Assembly: GCA_964518645.1 (NCBI GenBank) | Contig: CAZFGL010000031.1 | Span: 1-19,069 of the forward strand | Source: HGM13006 sp964518645 | GTDB lineage: Bacteria > Bacillota > Clostridia > Oscillospirales > Oscillospiraceae | Length of the DNA: 19,069 nt | Direction: 5' to 3' | In this document: piece by piece, positions 1 through 7,422 of the stretch | Position numbering within the stretch: the first letter of the stretch is position 1 | Layout: every line of letters starts with the position of its first letter | The notes under the pieces: model-generated | Databases searched by the model: none | What the model was told of the DNA's origin: nothing | Seen by the model: only the letters and a program-made list of their open reading frames with translations | Position numbers and translations under genes: made by a program

Positions 1-2
1 GC

Positions 3-2198
3 CTGGATGTGGTTGTGGACGTTGCTTATAACGATGCCCTCAACGGCTCCGTGGTAGGCGTAAGAGCTGCCGCTCCCACAGGCGTTGCCATCAACAAGGG
101 TCAGTTCACCGCCGACGGCGCACAGACTGCTGATCTTACCTATGGCACCGCTTCCGTGGAGAACAAGTCCGCTGTCCGCTACAGCATCAAGGACATGGAG
201 TTCAGCGCTCCCGAGACCTTCTACTATGAGTCTCAGGTAAGCTACTATAACAGCAGCAACATTTACACCACCACCAACATGTACTCCTCCCTCACTGTGA
301 TTCCGGCTACCACCGTTTACTACGAGGACGAGTATGTGACCCTGAAGACCTACAACGGCACCGTGGACAACGATGGTCAGGTCACCTATACCGAGACCTC
401 CGGCTGGGCTGTGAACAGCACCGCTGTCACCGCAACTCAGGATGTGGATCGTCCCGGCAAGCTTCAGGTCACCGAGGACTATGACGCAAACAACGTCTAT
501 GGTTACGACAGCGCTTATGAGAACATGGCTACCCACTCCATGGGCAGCGCAGCCATGGCTACTGTCAGCGAGAACACCTACGCCACTGCGGAATTCAGCT
601 TCTGCGGCACCGGCTTCGACGTGATCTCCATGACCAGCAACACCACCGGCACCATCACCGTAAAGGTTATGGATCAGCAGAACAATGTGGTGAAGAACCT
701 GATCGTGGATACCTACTATGGCTATGTCCGTGGAGATGACGGTCAGTGGACTGCTTCTGCGAACAACATCAACAGCCTGTATCAGGTGCCTGTCATGAAT
801 GTGACCGATCTGGAATACGGCAAGTATAACGTGGTCATCACCGCCGCCTACAACGAGCTGTTTGACCACACCGCCCAGCAGGGCAGCTACGACTTCTATC
901 TGGATGCCATCCGGATCTATGATCCCACCGGTGTTGTCTCCGGTGCAGTTGAGGACGCAACCGTTTCCGGTGCTTACGTCGCTGACGGCGAAGGCTGGCC
1001 CCGGTACGAGGAGCTCCGTGACAATGTGATCACCGCTGATACCCTCACCGCCGGAACAGACGTGGTTGAAGGTAAGGTATTCATCGACGGCAACGGCGAT
1101 GCAGAACTGGAAGATTACATCAACTACGGCCCCAATAACGAGCTGTATCTGGCTCCCGGTCAGGCAGTTGCCTTCCGGCTCAACACCGCAGCACTTCAGG
1201 GTGCAGCAGATGTACAGCTGGGCATCAAGACTGTGGGCTATGACGGCCAGGTCAGCGGCAACGTGGAGATCTTCAACCCCACCGCCGCAGTAAACACCGA
1301 GACTGTGGACGACATGGATGTGGAAGCTACCACCATCACCAAGACCACAGCTTATACCAAGAGCAATCTGATCACCGAGACCGTTTCCACCGCAACAGAT
1401 ATGTATTACAGCATTAAAACTGTTGCAGAAAACGTGATTGTGGTTTATAATGCAGGTGCAGAGGGTGACCCTGTGATCTCTCTGACAAACATGAAGTTCA
1501 CTTATACCCAGGCGCCCGCTGCTGCCGGCGCACTGGCTCAGGCATTCACCATTTCCGCTGCTGATGCAGTGCTGGCTACCGCCGCACTGGATGGGGAGCC
1601 TCAGGTGGAGACCACTCTGGAGGTCTGGGATCAGCCCTTCACCGATGTGGACGGCGCAGACTGGTATGTGAAGGAACTGAAGTACCTCCACTACAAGGAT
1701 GTGATCAATGGCCTGAGCAACGAATTCACCTTCGGGCCCAAGGTCGAGGCAACCCGTGCCATGATCGTTAAGACCCTGTGGATGATCGAGACCGGCGGCG
1801 AGAGCTGGACTTCCGATTACGTCTTTGTGGACGTGGCCGAGGACAGCTGGTATGCGGATGCAGTGGCATGGGCATATGAGGCAGGCATTGTAAAGGGTAC
1901 CGGAGACGGCACCACCTTCGAGCCGGATAAGACCATCACCCGTGCTGAAATCGTCACCATGCTCTACCGTTACGCTCAGTACAAGGGCTGGGATGTGACT
2001 GAGGCAGGCAGCCTTACCGACTTTGCCGATTACGGCGAGGTTGACCAGTGGGCCAAGGCCGCACTGGAATGGGCAGCAGCCAATGAGATCATCAACGGCC
2101 TGCCTGACGGCGGCAAGGTGTACATTGCACCCACGGGCGTGACCACCCGTGAGCAGATGGTTGCCTTCCTGTACCGTATCGTGAACTATGCGGAATGA
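3..2198 (+). CDS. SLH-domain surface protein, 3' part (5'-truncated by window edge)
   Basis: The reading frame is open from base 3 with no stop or credible start, so the gene begins upstream of the window. Residues are counted here from base 9 (729 codons). The C-terminus carries three S-layer homology domains at about 543-593, 605-655 and 668-723, with the usual DV..WY....Y....I..G core and TR.E.V..L.R ends; in this family they bind cell-wall secondary polymer and hold the protein on the surface. The rest is Thr/Ser/Tyr/Asn-rich and predicted beta-rich. A segment at about 193-306 (FCGTGFDV ... DFYLDAIRIYDP) resembles a secreted beta-sandwich module of the kind found in large clostridial surface proteins; that is inference from pattern only. 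Signal peptide is not visible because the N-terminus is missing. The stop is 12 bases from the start of the small Cys-containing peptide gene, so the two are probably co-transcribed. Confidence 0.9.
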   Translation: MDVVVDVAYNDALNGSVVGVRAAAPTGVAINKGQFTADGAQTADLTYGTASVENKSAVRYSIKDMEFSAPETFYYESQVSYYNSSNIYTTTNMYSSLTVIPATTVYYEDEYVTLKTYNGTVDNDGQVTYTETSGWAVNSTAVTATQDVDRPGKLQVTEDYDANNVYGYDSAYENMATHSMGSAAMATVSENTYATAEFSFCGTGFDVISMTSNTTGTITVKVMDQQNNVVKNLIVDTYYGYVRGDDGQWTASANNINSLYQVPVMNVTDLEYGKYNVVITAAYNELFDHTAQQGSYDFYLDAIRIYDPTGVVSGAVEDATVSGAYVADGEGWPRYEELRDNVITADTLTAGTDVVEGKVFIDGNGDAELEDYINYGPNNELYLAPGQAVAFRLNTAALQGAADVQLGIKTVGYDGQVSGNVEIFNPTAAVNTETVDDMDVEATTITKTTAYTKSNLITETVSTATDMYYSIKTVAENVIVVYNAGAEGDPVISLTNMKFTYTQAPAAAGALAQAFTISAADAVLATAALDGEPQVETTLEVWDQPFTDVDGADWYVKELKYLHYKDVINGLSNEFTFGPKVEATRAMIVKTLWMIETGGESWTSDYVFVDVAEDSWYADAVAWAYEAGIVKGTGDGTTFEPDKTITRAEIVTMLYRYAQYKGWDVTEAGSLTDFADYGEVDQWAKAALEWAAANEIINGLPDGGKVYIAPTGVTTREQMVAFLYRIVNYAE

Positions 2199-2210
2199 GG
2201 TGAAGTTAAA

Positions 2211-2459
2211 ATGAAAAAGTCCTACAATAAACCCGAAATTGCATTTGAAAGCTTCACCCTGTGCAGCAGCATTGCAGCAGGCTGCGGTGTCCATGTGGAT
2301 GGTGCCAACGCCGGTGCATGCGGTATCACCTTCGGTGGAGAGACCATCTTTATGACCGGCATTGCCGGATGCGCCACTCAGGTGGAAACTGATGACGGCC
2401 TGTACAACGGCCTGTGTTATCACGTCCCCACCGCCAGCAGCGCACTGTTCAATTCCTGA
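2211..2459 (+). CDS. Five-cysteine precursor-like peptide (candidate RiPP precursor)
   Basis: An 82-residue peptide with ATG start 8 bases after a GAGGTG ribosome site (2197-2202) that overlaps the end of the SLH gene. The N-terminus (MKKSYNKPEIAFESFTL) is charged and aromatic like a recognition leader. The remainder is Gly/Ala/Cys-rich with cysteines at 18, 25, 37, 54 and 69, followed by a tail ending in SALFNS. There is no signal peptide, no membrane segment and no recognisable enzyme domain. It is followed by a hairpin and then by HPr-kinase-like, radical SAM/SPASM and PqqD-like genes, which is the setting of a modified peptide. Which residues are leader and which are product cannot be told from the sequence; I see no clear GG cleavage site (the only GG is at 42-43). 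The role as RiPP precursor is inference from context, size and cysteine content. A plain small surface-associated protein is the alternative. Confidence 0.75.
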   Translation: MKKSYNKPEIAFESFTLCSSIAAGCGVHVDGANAGACGITFGGETIFMTGIAGCATQVETDDGLYNGLCYHVPTASSALFNS

Positions 2460-2474
2460 TCGTTAATAATCCCC

Positions 2475-2510
2475 GGAAGGCCGCATCTTGAACCGGTGCG
2501 GCCTTCCTTT
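2475..2510 (+). terminator. Hairpin with short T tract between precursor and modification genes
   Basis: A perfect 11-bp stem, GGAAGGCCGCA (2475-2485) against TGCGGCCTTCC (2497-2507), with an 11-base loop, is followed by TTTC. The stem is strong but the T run is only three, so leaky termination or a 3' mRNA-stabilising hairpin is more likely than a full stop. It lies just after the peptide gene and before the next start at 2530, the usual place for an attenuator that keeps precursor mRNA in excess over enzyme mRNA. Confidence 0.75.
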
Positions 2511-2529
2511 CAAAATCTGAGGTATCATC

Positions 2530-3315
2530 ATGAAACACGAAACCAATACCGAGGTAAAAAAGACCCGTCCCAAGTGGCACTATATTCTCATGGTGGCTGG
2601 GGCTGTCCTTGTTCTGGATCTGATCCTGTTTGCGGTTTTCCGTGGCAGGGATGATTCTGCCCAAAATCCTGCTGAAGCGCCCGGTGCCGGGGAAAGCTCT
2701 GTCCAGGAGGCTGGACTTGCCAGCTGGCAGGAGGGGGAGACCACCGAGAGTCAGGCACTGGCGCTTGTGATGGATTACGGGCTGGAACTGCGCAAAGTGG
2801 GCAGCTATACCGGCGCTTATCTGGAGGACGGCACCAATGAACTGGTGTCCGGCGTGGCCATGGTGGAGGTTACCAACACCGGTACCACCGGGATCCAGTA
2901 TGGGGAGATCACTGTGGAAGCCGGTGGGGAGACGTGGGAGTTCTCTGTCTCCACCCTGATGCCCGGTCAGACGGCGGTGCTTCTGGAGCAGAACCGGAGC
3001 CCATATACGTCTGCCGGAGATTATCAGGCTCAGTGCCGGAATGTGGCTGTGTTTGAACAGGAACCCACTTTGGCGGAGGAGCAGGTAAAAATTCAGGCTC
3101 TGGATGGGGTGCTGAATGTGACCAATGTCTCCGGCGACGCCATTGAGGGAGACGTGGTGATCTACTATAAGAACTACACCGCCGGGGTGTACTACGGCGG
3201 TATCACCTATCGGGTGCGGATTCAGGGGGGAATGGCCCCTGATGAGATCCAGCAGATCATGACCGAACATTACTCCGCCTCCGGCAGCCAGATCATGTTT
3301 GTCACTGTGGGATGA
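2530..3315 (+). CDS. Membrane-anchored protein of unknown function in the peptide locus
   Basis: A 261-residue protein with ATG start preceded by TGAGGT (2518-2523). A short Lys/Arg-rich N-terminus is followed by one hydrophobic segment at about 17-37 and then by a long hydrophilic part, which should place residues from about 40 on outside the membrane. Residues 40-70 are a low-complexity Ala/Glu/Gly/Ser linker. The rest looks beta-rich, with two similar stretches that each carry a V.VTN.(T/S)G pattern (about 111-118 and 195-201), suggesting two immunoglobulin-like or FxLD-like beta modules. No catalytic motif is visible. Its stop overlaps the ATG of the next gene (ATGA at 3312-3315), so it is translationally coupled to the kinase-like gene. 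It might help to export or display the peptide, or provide immunity; I do not recognise the family. Confidence 0.8.
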   Translation: MKHETNTEVKKTRPKWHYILMVAGAVLVLDLILFAVFRGRDDSAQNPAEAPGAGESSVQEAGLASWQEGETTESQALALVMDYGLELRKVGSYTGAYLEDGTNELVSGVAMVEVTNTGTTGIQYGEITVEAGGETWEFSVSTLMPGQTAVLLEQNRSPYTSAGDYQAQCRNVAVFEQEPTLAEEQVKIQALDGVLNVTNVSGDAIEGDVVIYYKNYTAGVYYGGITYRVRIQGGMAPDEIQQIMTEHYSASGSQIMFVTVG

Positions 3316-4181
3316 GCATGGAGTATTATTACAGATTTTCCGGGGTGGAGCTGGCGGTGGAAGTGCCTGAAGGCCTGTCCTATCCGGATCATGGCCATCT
3401 TGCCCCCTTCCGTGTGGGCATGGTGTCAAATCCCCACCGGTTTGTTTATGAGCTGGTGGATGAACTTCCGCCCCCGGAGGGGACGGAAGTCGCCGCATTT
3501 CCCGGCTTCCGGGTCTATGCCCGGGAAGGGGCGCAGGTGTATTACATCGGTGCGGTGGAACAGTCCTGGCGGGGTGCCTATATGCAGGCTGCCCATCAGG
3601 GATATGACCACCGGGTGCTGATGACCGCAGACCGGATCGGGAAGGTGCTGGGTGCCCATACGGTGCTCAATGCCATCGCCCCGGAACGACTGCTGGCGCA
3701 GGCGGAGGGGATGATCCTCCACTCATCTTTTGTAAGCTGGAACGGCCGTGGAATCCTGTTCACGGCACCATCCGGCACGGGAAAATCCACCCAGGCGGAG
3801 CTGTGGCGGAAATATCGGGAGGGCAGGATCCTGAACGGTGACCGTGTGGCGCTCCGTCTGACGGGACAGGGAGTGCTGGCAGAGGGGATTCCCTTTGCAG
3901 GCAGCTCCCAATATTGCGAAAACGGCTCGGTTCCTCCCGCGGCCATTGTCTATTTGAAACAGGCACCGGAGAACCGGATCTCCCGGCTTCAGGGGGCAGC
4001 GGCCTTTTTGAAGCTCTGGGAGGGGACAAGTCTTGATACCTGGGACAAGGAACAGCTGGAGCAGGTTTCCCACATCCTGACCCGGGTGATTTGGCAGGTA
4101 CCCGTATATCTGCTGGAATGCACCCCGGATGAACGGGCTGTAATCACGCTGGAACAGGCATTGAAGGGGGCGGAACTTTGA
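3312..4181 (+). CDS. HPr kinase-like P-loop protein, probable peptide-tailoring enzyme
   Basis: A 289-residue protein with a P-loop, APSGTGKST, at 152-160, and an LHSS segment at 136-139 just before it. LNGDR at 174-178 sits where HPr kinase relatives have their acidic Mg-binding segment. The C-terminal half (about 115-289) matches the HPr-kinase-like fold by motif order. The N-terminal 110 residues resemble the extra domain of the homologues found in peptide gene clusters. True HPrK/P phosphorylates a serine of the sugar-transport protein HPr. Homologues in lasso peptide loci (paeninodin type) instead phosphorylate the C-terminal serine of the precursor. The present neighbours point to the second kind of role, which is inference. 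It has no membrane segment and should be cytosolic. Its stop overlaps the TTG of the radical SAM gene (TTGA at 4178-4181). Confidence 0.78.
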   Translation: MSMEYYYRFSGVELAVEVPEGLSYPDHGHLAPFRVGMVSNPHRFVYELVDELPPPEGTEVAAFPGFRVYAREGAQVYYIGAVEQSWRGAYMQAAHQGYDHRVLMTADRIGKVLGAHTVLNAIAPERLLAQAEGMILHSSFVSWNGRGILFTAPSGTGKSTQAELWRKYREGRILNGDRVALRLTGQGVLAEGIPFAGSSQYCENGSVPPAAIVYLKQAPENRISRLQGAAAFLKLWEGTSLDTWDKEQLEQVSHILTRVIWQVPVYLLECTPDERAVITLEQALKGAEL

Positions 4182-5305
4182 AAAAAACCAATCTGGAACC
4201 GGAAATCGCCACATACCTCCATGGAAAGGGGCGGCGGCTGGGGCTGCCAATTGCGGGGAATTTTGAACTCACCGCCCGGTGCAATTTCAACTGTCCCATG
4301 TGCTATGTGCACCTGACACCGGAGCAGGTTCGGCAGCAGGGCCGGGAATTGACCGCTGCCCAGTGGTTGAAAATTGCTGAGGAAGCCCGGGATATGGGCA
4401 TGCTGTTTGTGCTGCTCACCGGGGGCGAGCCTTTTATCCGGGAGGATTTCTTTGAGATTTATCAGGGAATGAAGTCCATGGGACTGATGATTTCCATCAA
4501 CAGCAATGGTTCCATGGTGGAGGGAGAGGTTCTCGGACAGCTTCTGGCCGATCCTCCGTCCCGGATGAATATTTCCCTCTATGGGGGGAGCAACGAGACC
4601 TACCGCCGGATGTGTGGGCAGAACGCCTATGACCGGGTGAAGGAGAATATCCGACAGCTGAAGGCGGCAGGGGTGGATGTAAGCCTGAACCTGTCCATCA
4701 CGCCCTATAATTATCAGGATCTTGAAAGGATCTACAGGGATGCGGAAGCACTGGACGTGCATGTGAAGGCATCCAGCTATATGTATCCCCCTGTCCGGGT
4801 GGACGGGGACAAAACCGGCTGTGGCAACCGGCTTTCCCCGGAGGAGGCTGCCAGATGCAGCGTCCAGTGGGATCTGCTCCGGTTTGCGCCGGAAGAATTT
4901 CAACTCCGGGCAGAGGCCATGGAACGGCTTGAGGCGGTGGAACCGCCGGATTGCCCCACGGAACTGACCCGAGGGGTACGGTGCCGGGCGGGCAGCTCCA
5001 GCTTCTGGATGACATGGGACGGCAGAATGCTGCCCTGTGGTATGCTCCCCGGGGAGGGCGTTCGTCCTCTGGAACTGGGCTTCAAACAGGCATGGGAGGA
5101 GACCCGCCGGGTCACTGCTGCCATCACCTCGCCCCAGGGCTGCAACGCCTGCTCCCATCGGGATCTGTGCCCCAGCTGCCCGGCGGTATGCATCACAGAG
5201 ACCGGCTCCTACGATCAGGTGCCCGGTTATGTGTGCAAACAGACGATGGAGACCATCCGCCAGACCCTGCGGCATATGAGAAAGGAGCCTCACGTTGAAG
5301 ATTAA
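4178..5305 (+). CDS. Radical SAM/SPASM peptide-modifying enzyme
   Basis: A 375-residue enzyme starting at TTG, supported by AAGGGGG at 4164-4170 and by coupling to the previous stop. The radical SAM cluster motif CxxxCxxC is C35, C39, C42, with GGEP at 82-85 for SAM binding. The C-terminal SPASM part has C269, DG (281-282), C287, C322, C325, C331, C334, C338 and C353, enough to ligate two auxiliary 4Fe-4S clusters. SPASM enzymes next to a small Cys-rich peptide and a PqqD-like protein usually cross-link or otherwise alter the peptide (sulfur-to-carbon thioethers, carbon-carbon links, epimers); the chemistry cannot be read from sequence. The five cysteines of the 2211-2459 peptide make a thioether product plausible. 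It overlaps the PqqD-like gene by 11 bases. An anaerobic SPASM maturase acting on an enzyme is the alternative but lacks a partner here. Confidence 0.9.
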   Translation: MKKTNLEPEIATYLHGKGRRLGLPIAGNFELTARCNFNCPMCYVHLTPEQVRQQGRELTAAQWLKIAEEARDMGMLFVLLTGGEPFIREDFFEIYQGMKSMGLMISINSNGSMVEGEVLGQLLADPPSRMNISLYGGSNETYRRMCGQNAYDRVKENIRQLKAAGVDVSLNLSITPYNYQDLERIYRDAEALDVHVKASSYMYPPVRVDGDKTGCGNRLSPEEAARCSVQWDLLRFAPEEFQLRAEAMERLEAVEPPDCPTELTRGVRCRAGSSSFWMTWDGRMLPCGMLPGEGVRPLELGFKQAWEETRRVTAAITSPQGCNACSHRDLCPSCPAVCITETGSYDQVPGYVCKQTMETIRQTLRHMRKEPHVED

Positions 5306-5555
5306 AAAAGAACTGATTACCCGGAATATTGCCGGTGACACCATTCTGGTGCCGGTGGGAAAGTCTGTTTATGAGGCGGACGGATTGTTTGTACTCAATG
5401 AACTGGCTGCGTTCATCTGGGCGCGACTGCCTCAGGCGGAGAACAGAGAGGCGCTTCTGGATGCGGTGCTGGAGGAATATGAGGTCACCCGTGAGGAAGC
5501 GGCCACTGATCTGGACGAGTTTTTAAACCGACTGACGGAAATGGGCATTATTTAA
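5295..5555 (+). CDS. PqqD-like peptide-recognition protein
   Basis: An 86-residue protein matching stand-alone PqqD in size and pattern: an N-terminal beta part with (I)LVPVG......ADGLFVLNELAAFIW, then two helices ending in LNRLTEMGII. PqqD-like domains (RiPP recognition elements) bind the leader of a precursor peptide and hand it to the radical SAM enzyme. The start is TTG at 5295, placed 7 bases after AAAGGAG (5281-5287) and inside the end of the radical SAM gene, so translation is coupled. The fused Ile/Leu-Trp signature is typical of the family. Together with the SPASM gene it makes a cytosolic modification pair. The strong hairpin at 5563 ends the transcript. Confidence 0.88.
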   Translation: MKIKKELITRNIAGDTILVPVGKSVYEADGLFVLNELAAFIWARLPQAENREALLDAVLEEYEVTREEAATDLDEFLNRLTEMGII

Positions 5556-5562
5556 TACAATT

Positions 5563-5603
5563 CAGGGTGTGCTGCAAACGGTTCTGCGGTACACCCTGTT
5601 TTT
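5563..5603 (+). terminator. Rho-independent terminator of the peptide locus
   Basis: Stem CAGGGTGT (5563-5570) pairs with ACACCCTG (5591-5598), extended inward by about five pairs that include two G-U pairs, and is followed by TTTTT. It closes the operon 8 bases after the PqqD-like stop. Confidence 0.9.
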
Positions 5604-5652
5604 ATCTGCTGGTAGAAATGAAGGGACGCTGGTGTTTTTGTGTCGTGTTATG

Positions 5653-5681
5653 TGTACAAGACACGAAAGCTGTGGTAAAAT
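5653..5681 (+). promoter_or_regulatory. Candidate promoter of the 5707 lipoprotein
   Basis: TGTACA (5653-5658) and TAAAAT (5676-5681) are 17 bases apart, a sigma-A-like arrangement with a 4/6 -35 and a 5/6 -10. The preceding terminator requires a promoter somewhere in this gap. An inverted pair TCGTGT (5643-5648) / ACACGA (5661-5666) straddles the -35 and could be an operator. Confidence 0.5.
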
Positions 5682-5706
5682 GGCAACAGGTTAAGGAGGT
5701 ATTTGT

Positions 5707-7257
5707 ATGAGAAAAATCATTGCACTGCTTCTGGCTGTGGGCCTGATGCTCAGCGTGTTCTCCGGCTGTGGGGATAAGTCCGCCACGGAAGTCAGTGAGG
5801 AAGCATCCGTTGTGGCGGTTTCTCAGGAAAAGGAGACGGATTCTGCTGTAGAAGCGGTACAGTCCTTGGAGGAAGAAGGAGAGACACCCCCGGAGGATCC
5901 TGCCCAGCTGGGCAAGTGGATCTGGGACAAGTCCGTGGAAAATCAGGACAGCGTATATGCCTCTGATTATGATATGGAAGTCTCCCTGACCATGGTGATT
6001 CTGGAGGAAGAGATTACTGAGTCCACCAGAGGCCGTGTGCAGATGATCGAAGGGGAGGACGGCCTTGTATACCACAGTGTGGAAAACGGTTCCGGTTCCA
6101 GCGTGGAAAAGTGGTATAAGGATGGAATGATGTACGAGTCCAGCAGCCTGGGCGATATCAAAGCACCTGTAGAGGAATCTGAGGTGGAAGAAATGCTGGG
6201 GGCTTCCGAGATCCTGTCCAGCGAGGGCATGGAACTGGACAGCGACAGCTTTAATACGGTGGTGGGTGAGGTCACCGCCTCCGGCTATCAGGTCACCTTC
6301 AGCGACGTGAATCTGAACACCTGGATGGATTTTATCGAGGTAATCTCCGAGGTAACGGAAGATGCAGACGGCATGGAATGCACGGCCTTTGAACTGGATG
6401 GAGTTCGGGTGCTGAATCAGGAATATGACCTTGTCCGGGAAGAGATCAACCTGTCCATGGGCGTGGAATATACCGGGATAACCGTGGAGATCACCATGCA
6501 TATTGCCTCCAACGGGTTTGACGAGGCGGTTTCCATCTCCGTGCCGGAGGATGACCGGAGCTTTGTGGAGTATCCGGACATTGAGGTGCCCGATATCTAT
6601 GTGGAGGGTTACAATGCCATGGTCAATGCCATGGACTATGGCATGACCTATGATGATGTGCTGCTGGTGACGCTGGGGGCGGATGATTCCGATCTGGCCT
6701 ATCGTCAGCATGATACAATCAGCTATACCTTTGACAGTGACGGCCTGCTTCAGTCCCAGTGGGATTCGATACTGTATACTGCCGGTGAAGTGGAATACCA
6801 GAGCTCCGACCAGTATTATAACGGGGTTGGACAGATTCTGGAGCAGCCCGGCGACGGGGTTTACGACTATACCTACGACGATTTCTCCATGATGAGCGAT
6901 ATTCTCAGTTTCCAGACCTATTACGCTGACAGCTTCGACTACGGCTCCAATTATGTTCTGGGAGAGGATGGAGAATACACCACACTGACCTATGACGTGA
7001 ATCAGGAGTATGTGGAGCTTATCGGGGGACTGCTGCTGCCCTCCTTCGGGGTGGATATTACCGAAGCCACGGAGATTACCACCACGGGTACCATGACCAT
7101 CTGGTTTGGCCAGAGCGGCATGGTAATTCGGCAGAAGTATCAGGCACACATAGACATGATGCTCCCGGAAGGGCTGCCCATGTCTGTAGTTATGACGGAT
7201 GACGGTTCCGTAACAGCCACCGGTGCCGGGGTGCAGTTGGGTGCAGTGGCCTATTAA
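5707..7257 (+). CDS. Acidic lipoprotein of unknown function
   Basis: A 516-residue protein with ATG start 6 bases after a near-perfect AAGGAGGT (5693-5700), so high translation is expected. The N-terminus is a type II signal: MRKIIALLLAVGLMLSVFSG with lipobox FSGC and acylated cysteine at 21, so the mature protein is tethered outside the membrane. A Ser/Glu-rich linker follows (about 22-65). The remainder is very acidic, rich in Tyr/Asp/Glu, and shows alternating beta patterns. It may contain two related halves (around 75-290 and 330-510), each starting with a YD/YTFD-type strand, which would fit LolA/LppX-like lipoprotein folds; that is weak inference. No catalytic residues or metal motif can be named. 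It stands alone between terminators, so its role cannot be inferred from an operon. Confidence 0.9.
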   Translation: MRKIIALLLAVGLMLSVFSGCGDKSATEVSEEASVVAVSQEKETDSAVEAVQSLEEEGETPPEDPAQLGKWIWDKSVENQDSVYASDYDMEVSLTMVILEEEITESTRGRVQMIEGEDGLVYHSVENGSGSSVEKWYKDGMMYESSSLGDIKAPVEESEVEEMLGASEILSSEGMELDSDSFNTVVGEVTASGYQVTFSDVNLNTWMDFIEVISEVTEDADGMECTAFELDGVRVLNQEYDLVREEINLSMGVEYTGITVEITMHIASNGFDEAVSISVPEDDRSFVEYPDIEVPDIYVEGYNAMVNAMDYGMTYDDVLLVTLGADDSDLAYRQHDTISYTFDSDGLLQSQWDSILYTAGEVEYQSSDQYYNGVGQILEQPGDGVYDYTYDDFSMMSDILSFQTYYADSFDYGSNYVLGEDGEYTTLTYDVNQEYVELIGGLLLPSFGVDITEATEITTTGTMTIWFGQSGMVIRQKYQAHIDMMLPEGLPMSVVMTDDGSVTATGAGVQLGAVAY

Positions 7258-7281
7258 ATCTTAGAAAAGCGAATCATTTCT

Positions 7282-7315
7282 GGTGTGCCGGGACAGGATT
7301 CCGGCACACCTTTTT
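7282..7315 (+). terminator. Rho-independent terminator, first of a pair
   Basis: Perfect 10-bp stem GGTGTGCCGG (7282-7291) / CCGGCACACC (7301-7310), 9-base loop, followed by TTTTT. It ends the 5707 lipoprotein transcript. Confidence 0.93.
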
Positions 7316-7316
7316 A

Positions 7317-7347
7317 AATAACCGGCGTGGTATGCCGGTTATTTTTT
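7317..7347 (+). terminator. Rho-independent terminator, second of a pair
   Basis: Perfect 10-bp stem AATAACCGGC (7317-7326) / GCCGGTTATT (7334-7343), 7-base loop, followed by further T residues. It begins one base after the T run of the first hairpin, so read-through into the MarR promoter is doubly blocked. Confidence 0.88.
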
Positions 7348-7372
7348 GCCCTGTGAAGGTGAATGGAGAAAT

Positions 7373-7422
7373 GTTAGGTATCTTGACAATTAGAAAATGC
7401 GCCTATAATCAAGGTACCTAAC
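7373..7422 (+). promoter_or_regulatory. Promoter framed by a MarR-type operator pair
   Basis: TTGACA (7383-7388) and TATAAT (7404-7409) are both perfect boxes but only 15 bases apart. GTTAGGTATCTTGA (7373-7386) and TCAAGGTACCTAAC (7409-7422) form an inverted pair that matches at 13 of 14 positions. Each arm is itself close to the palindrome TTAGGTACCTAA (AGGTACCT is perfect at 7412-7419). One arm covers the -35 and the other the -10 and start point, the classic layout for autorepression by a MarR-family dimer. The short spacer may make the promoter weak. Confidence 0.8.

Noticed and set aside
5602..7149. A 515-codon minus-strand frame opposite the 5707 lipoprotein
   Set aside because: The + strand has a lipobox, a near-perfect ribosome site and flanking terminators. 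The minus frame is His/Ile/Gly-rich and lacks a ribosome site or domain.
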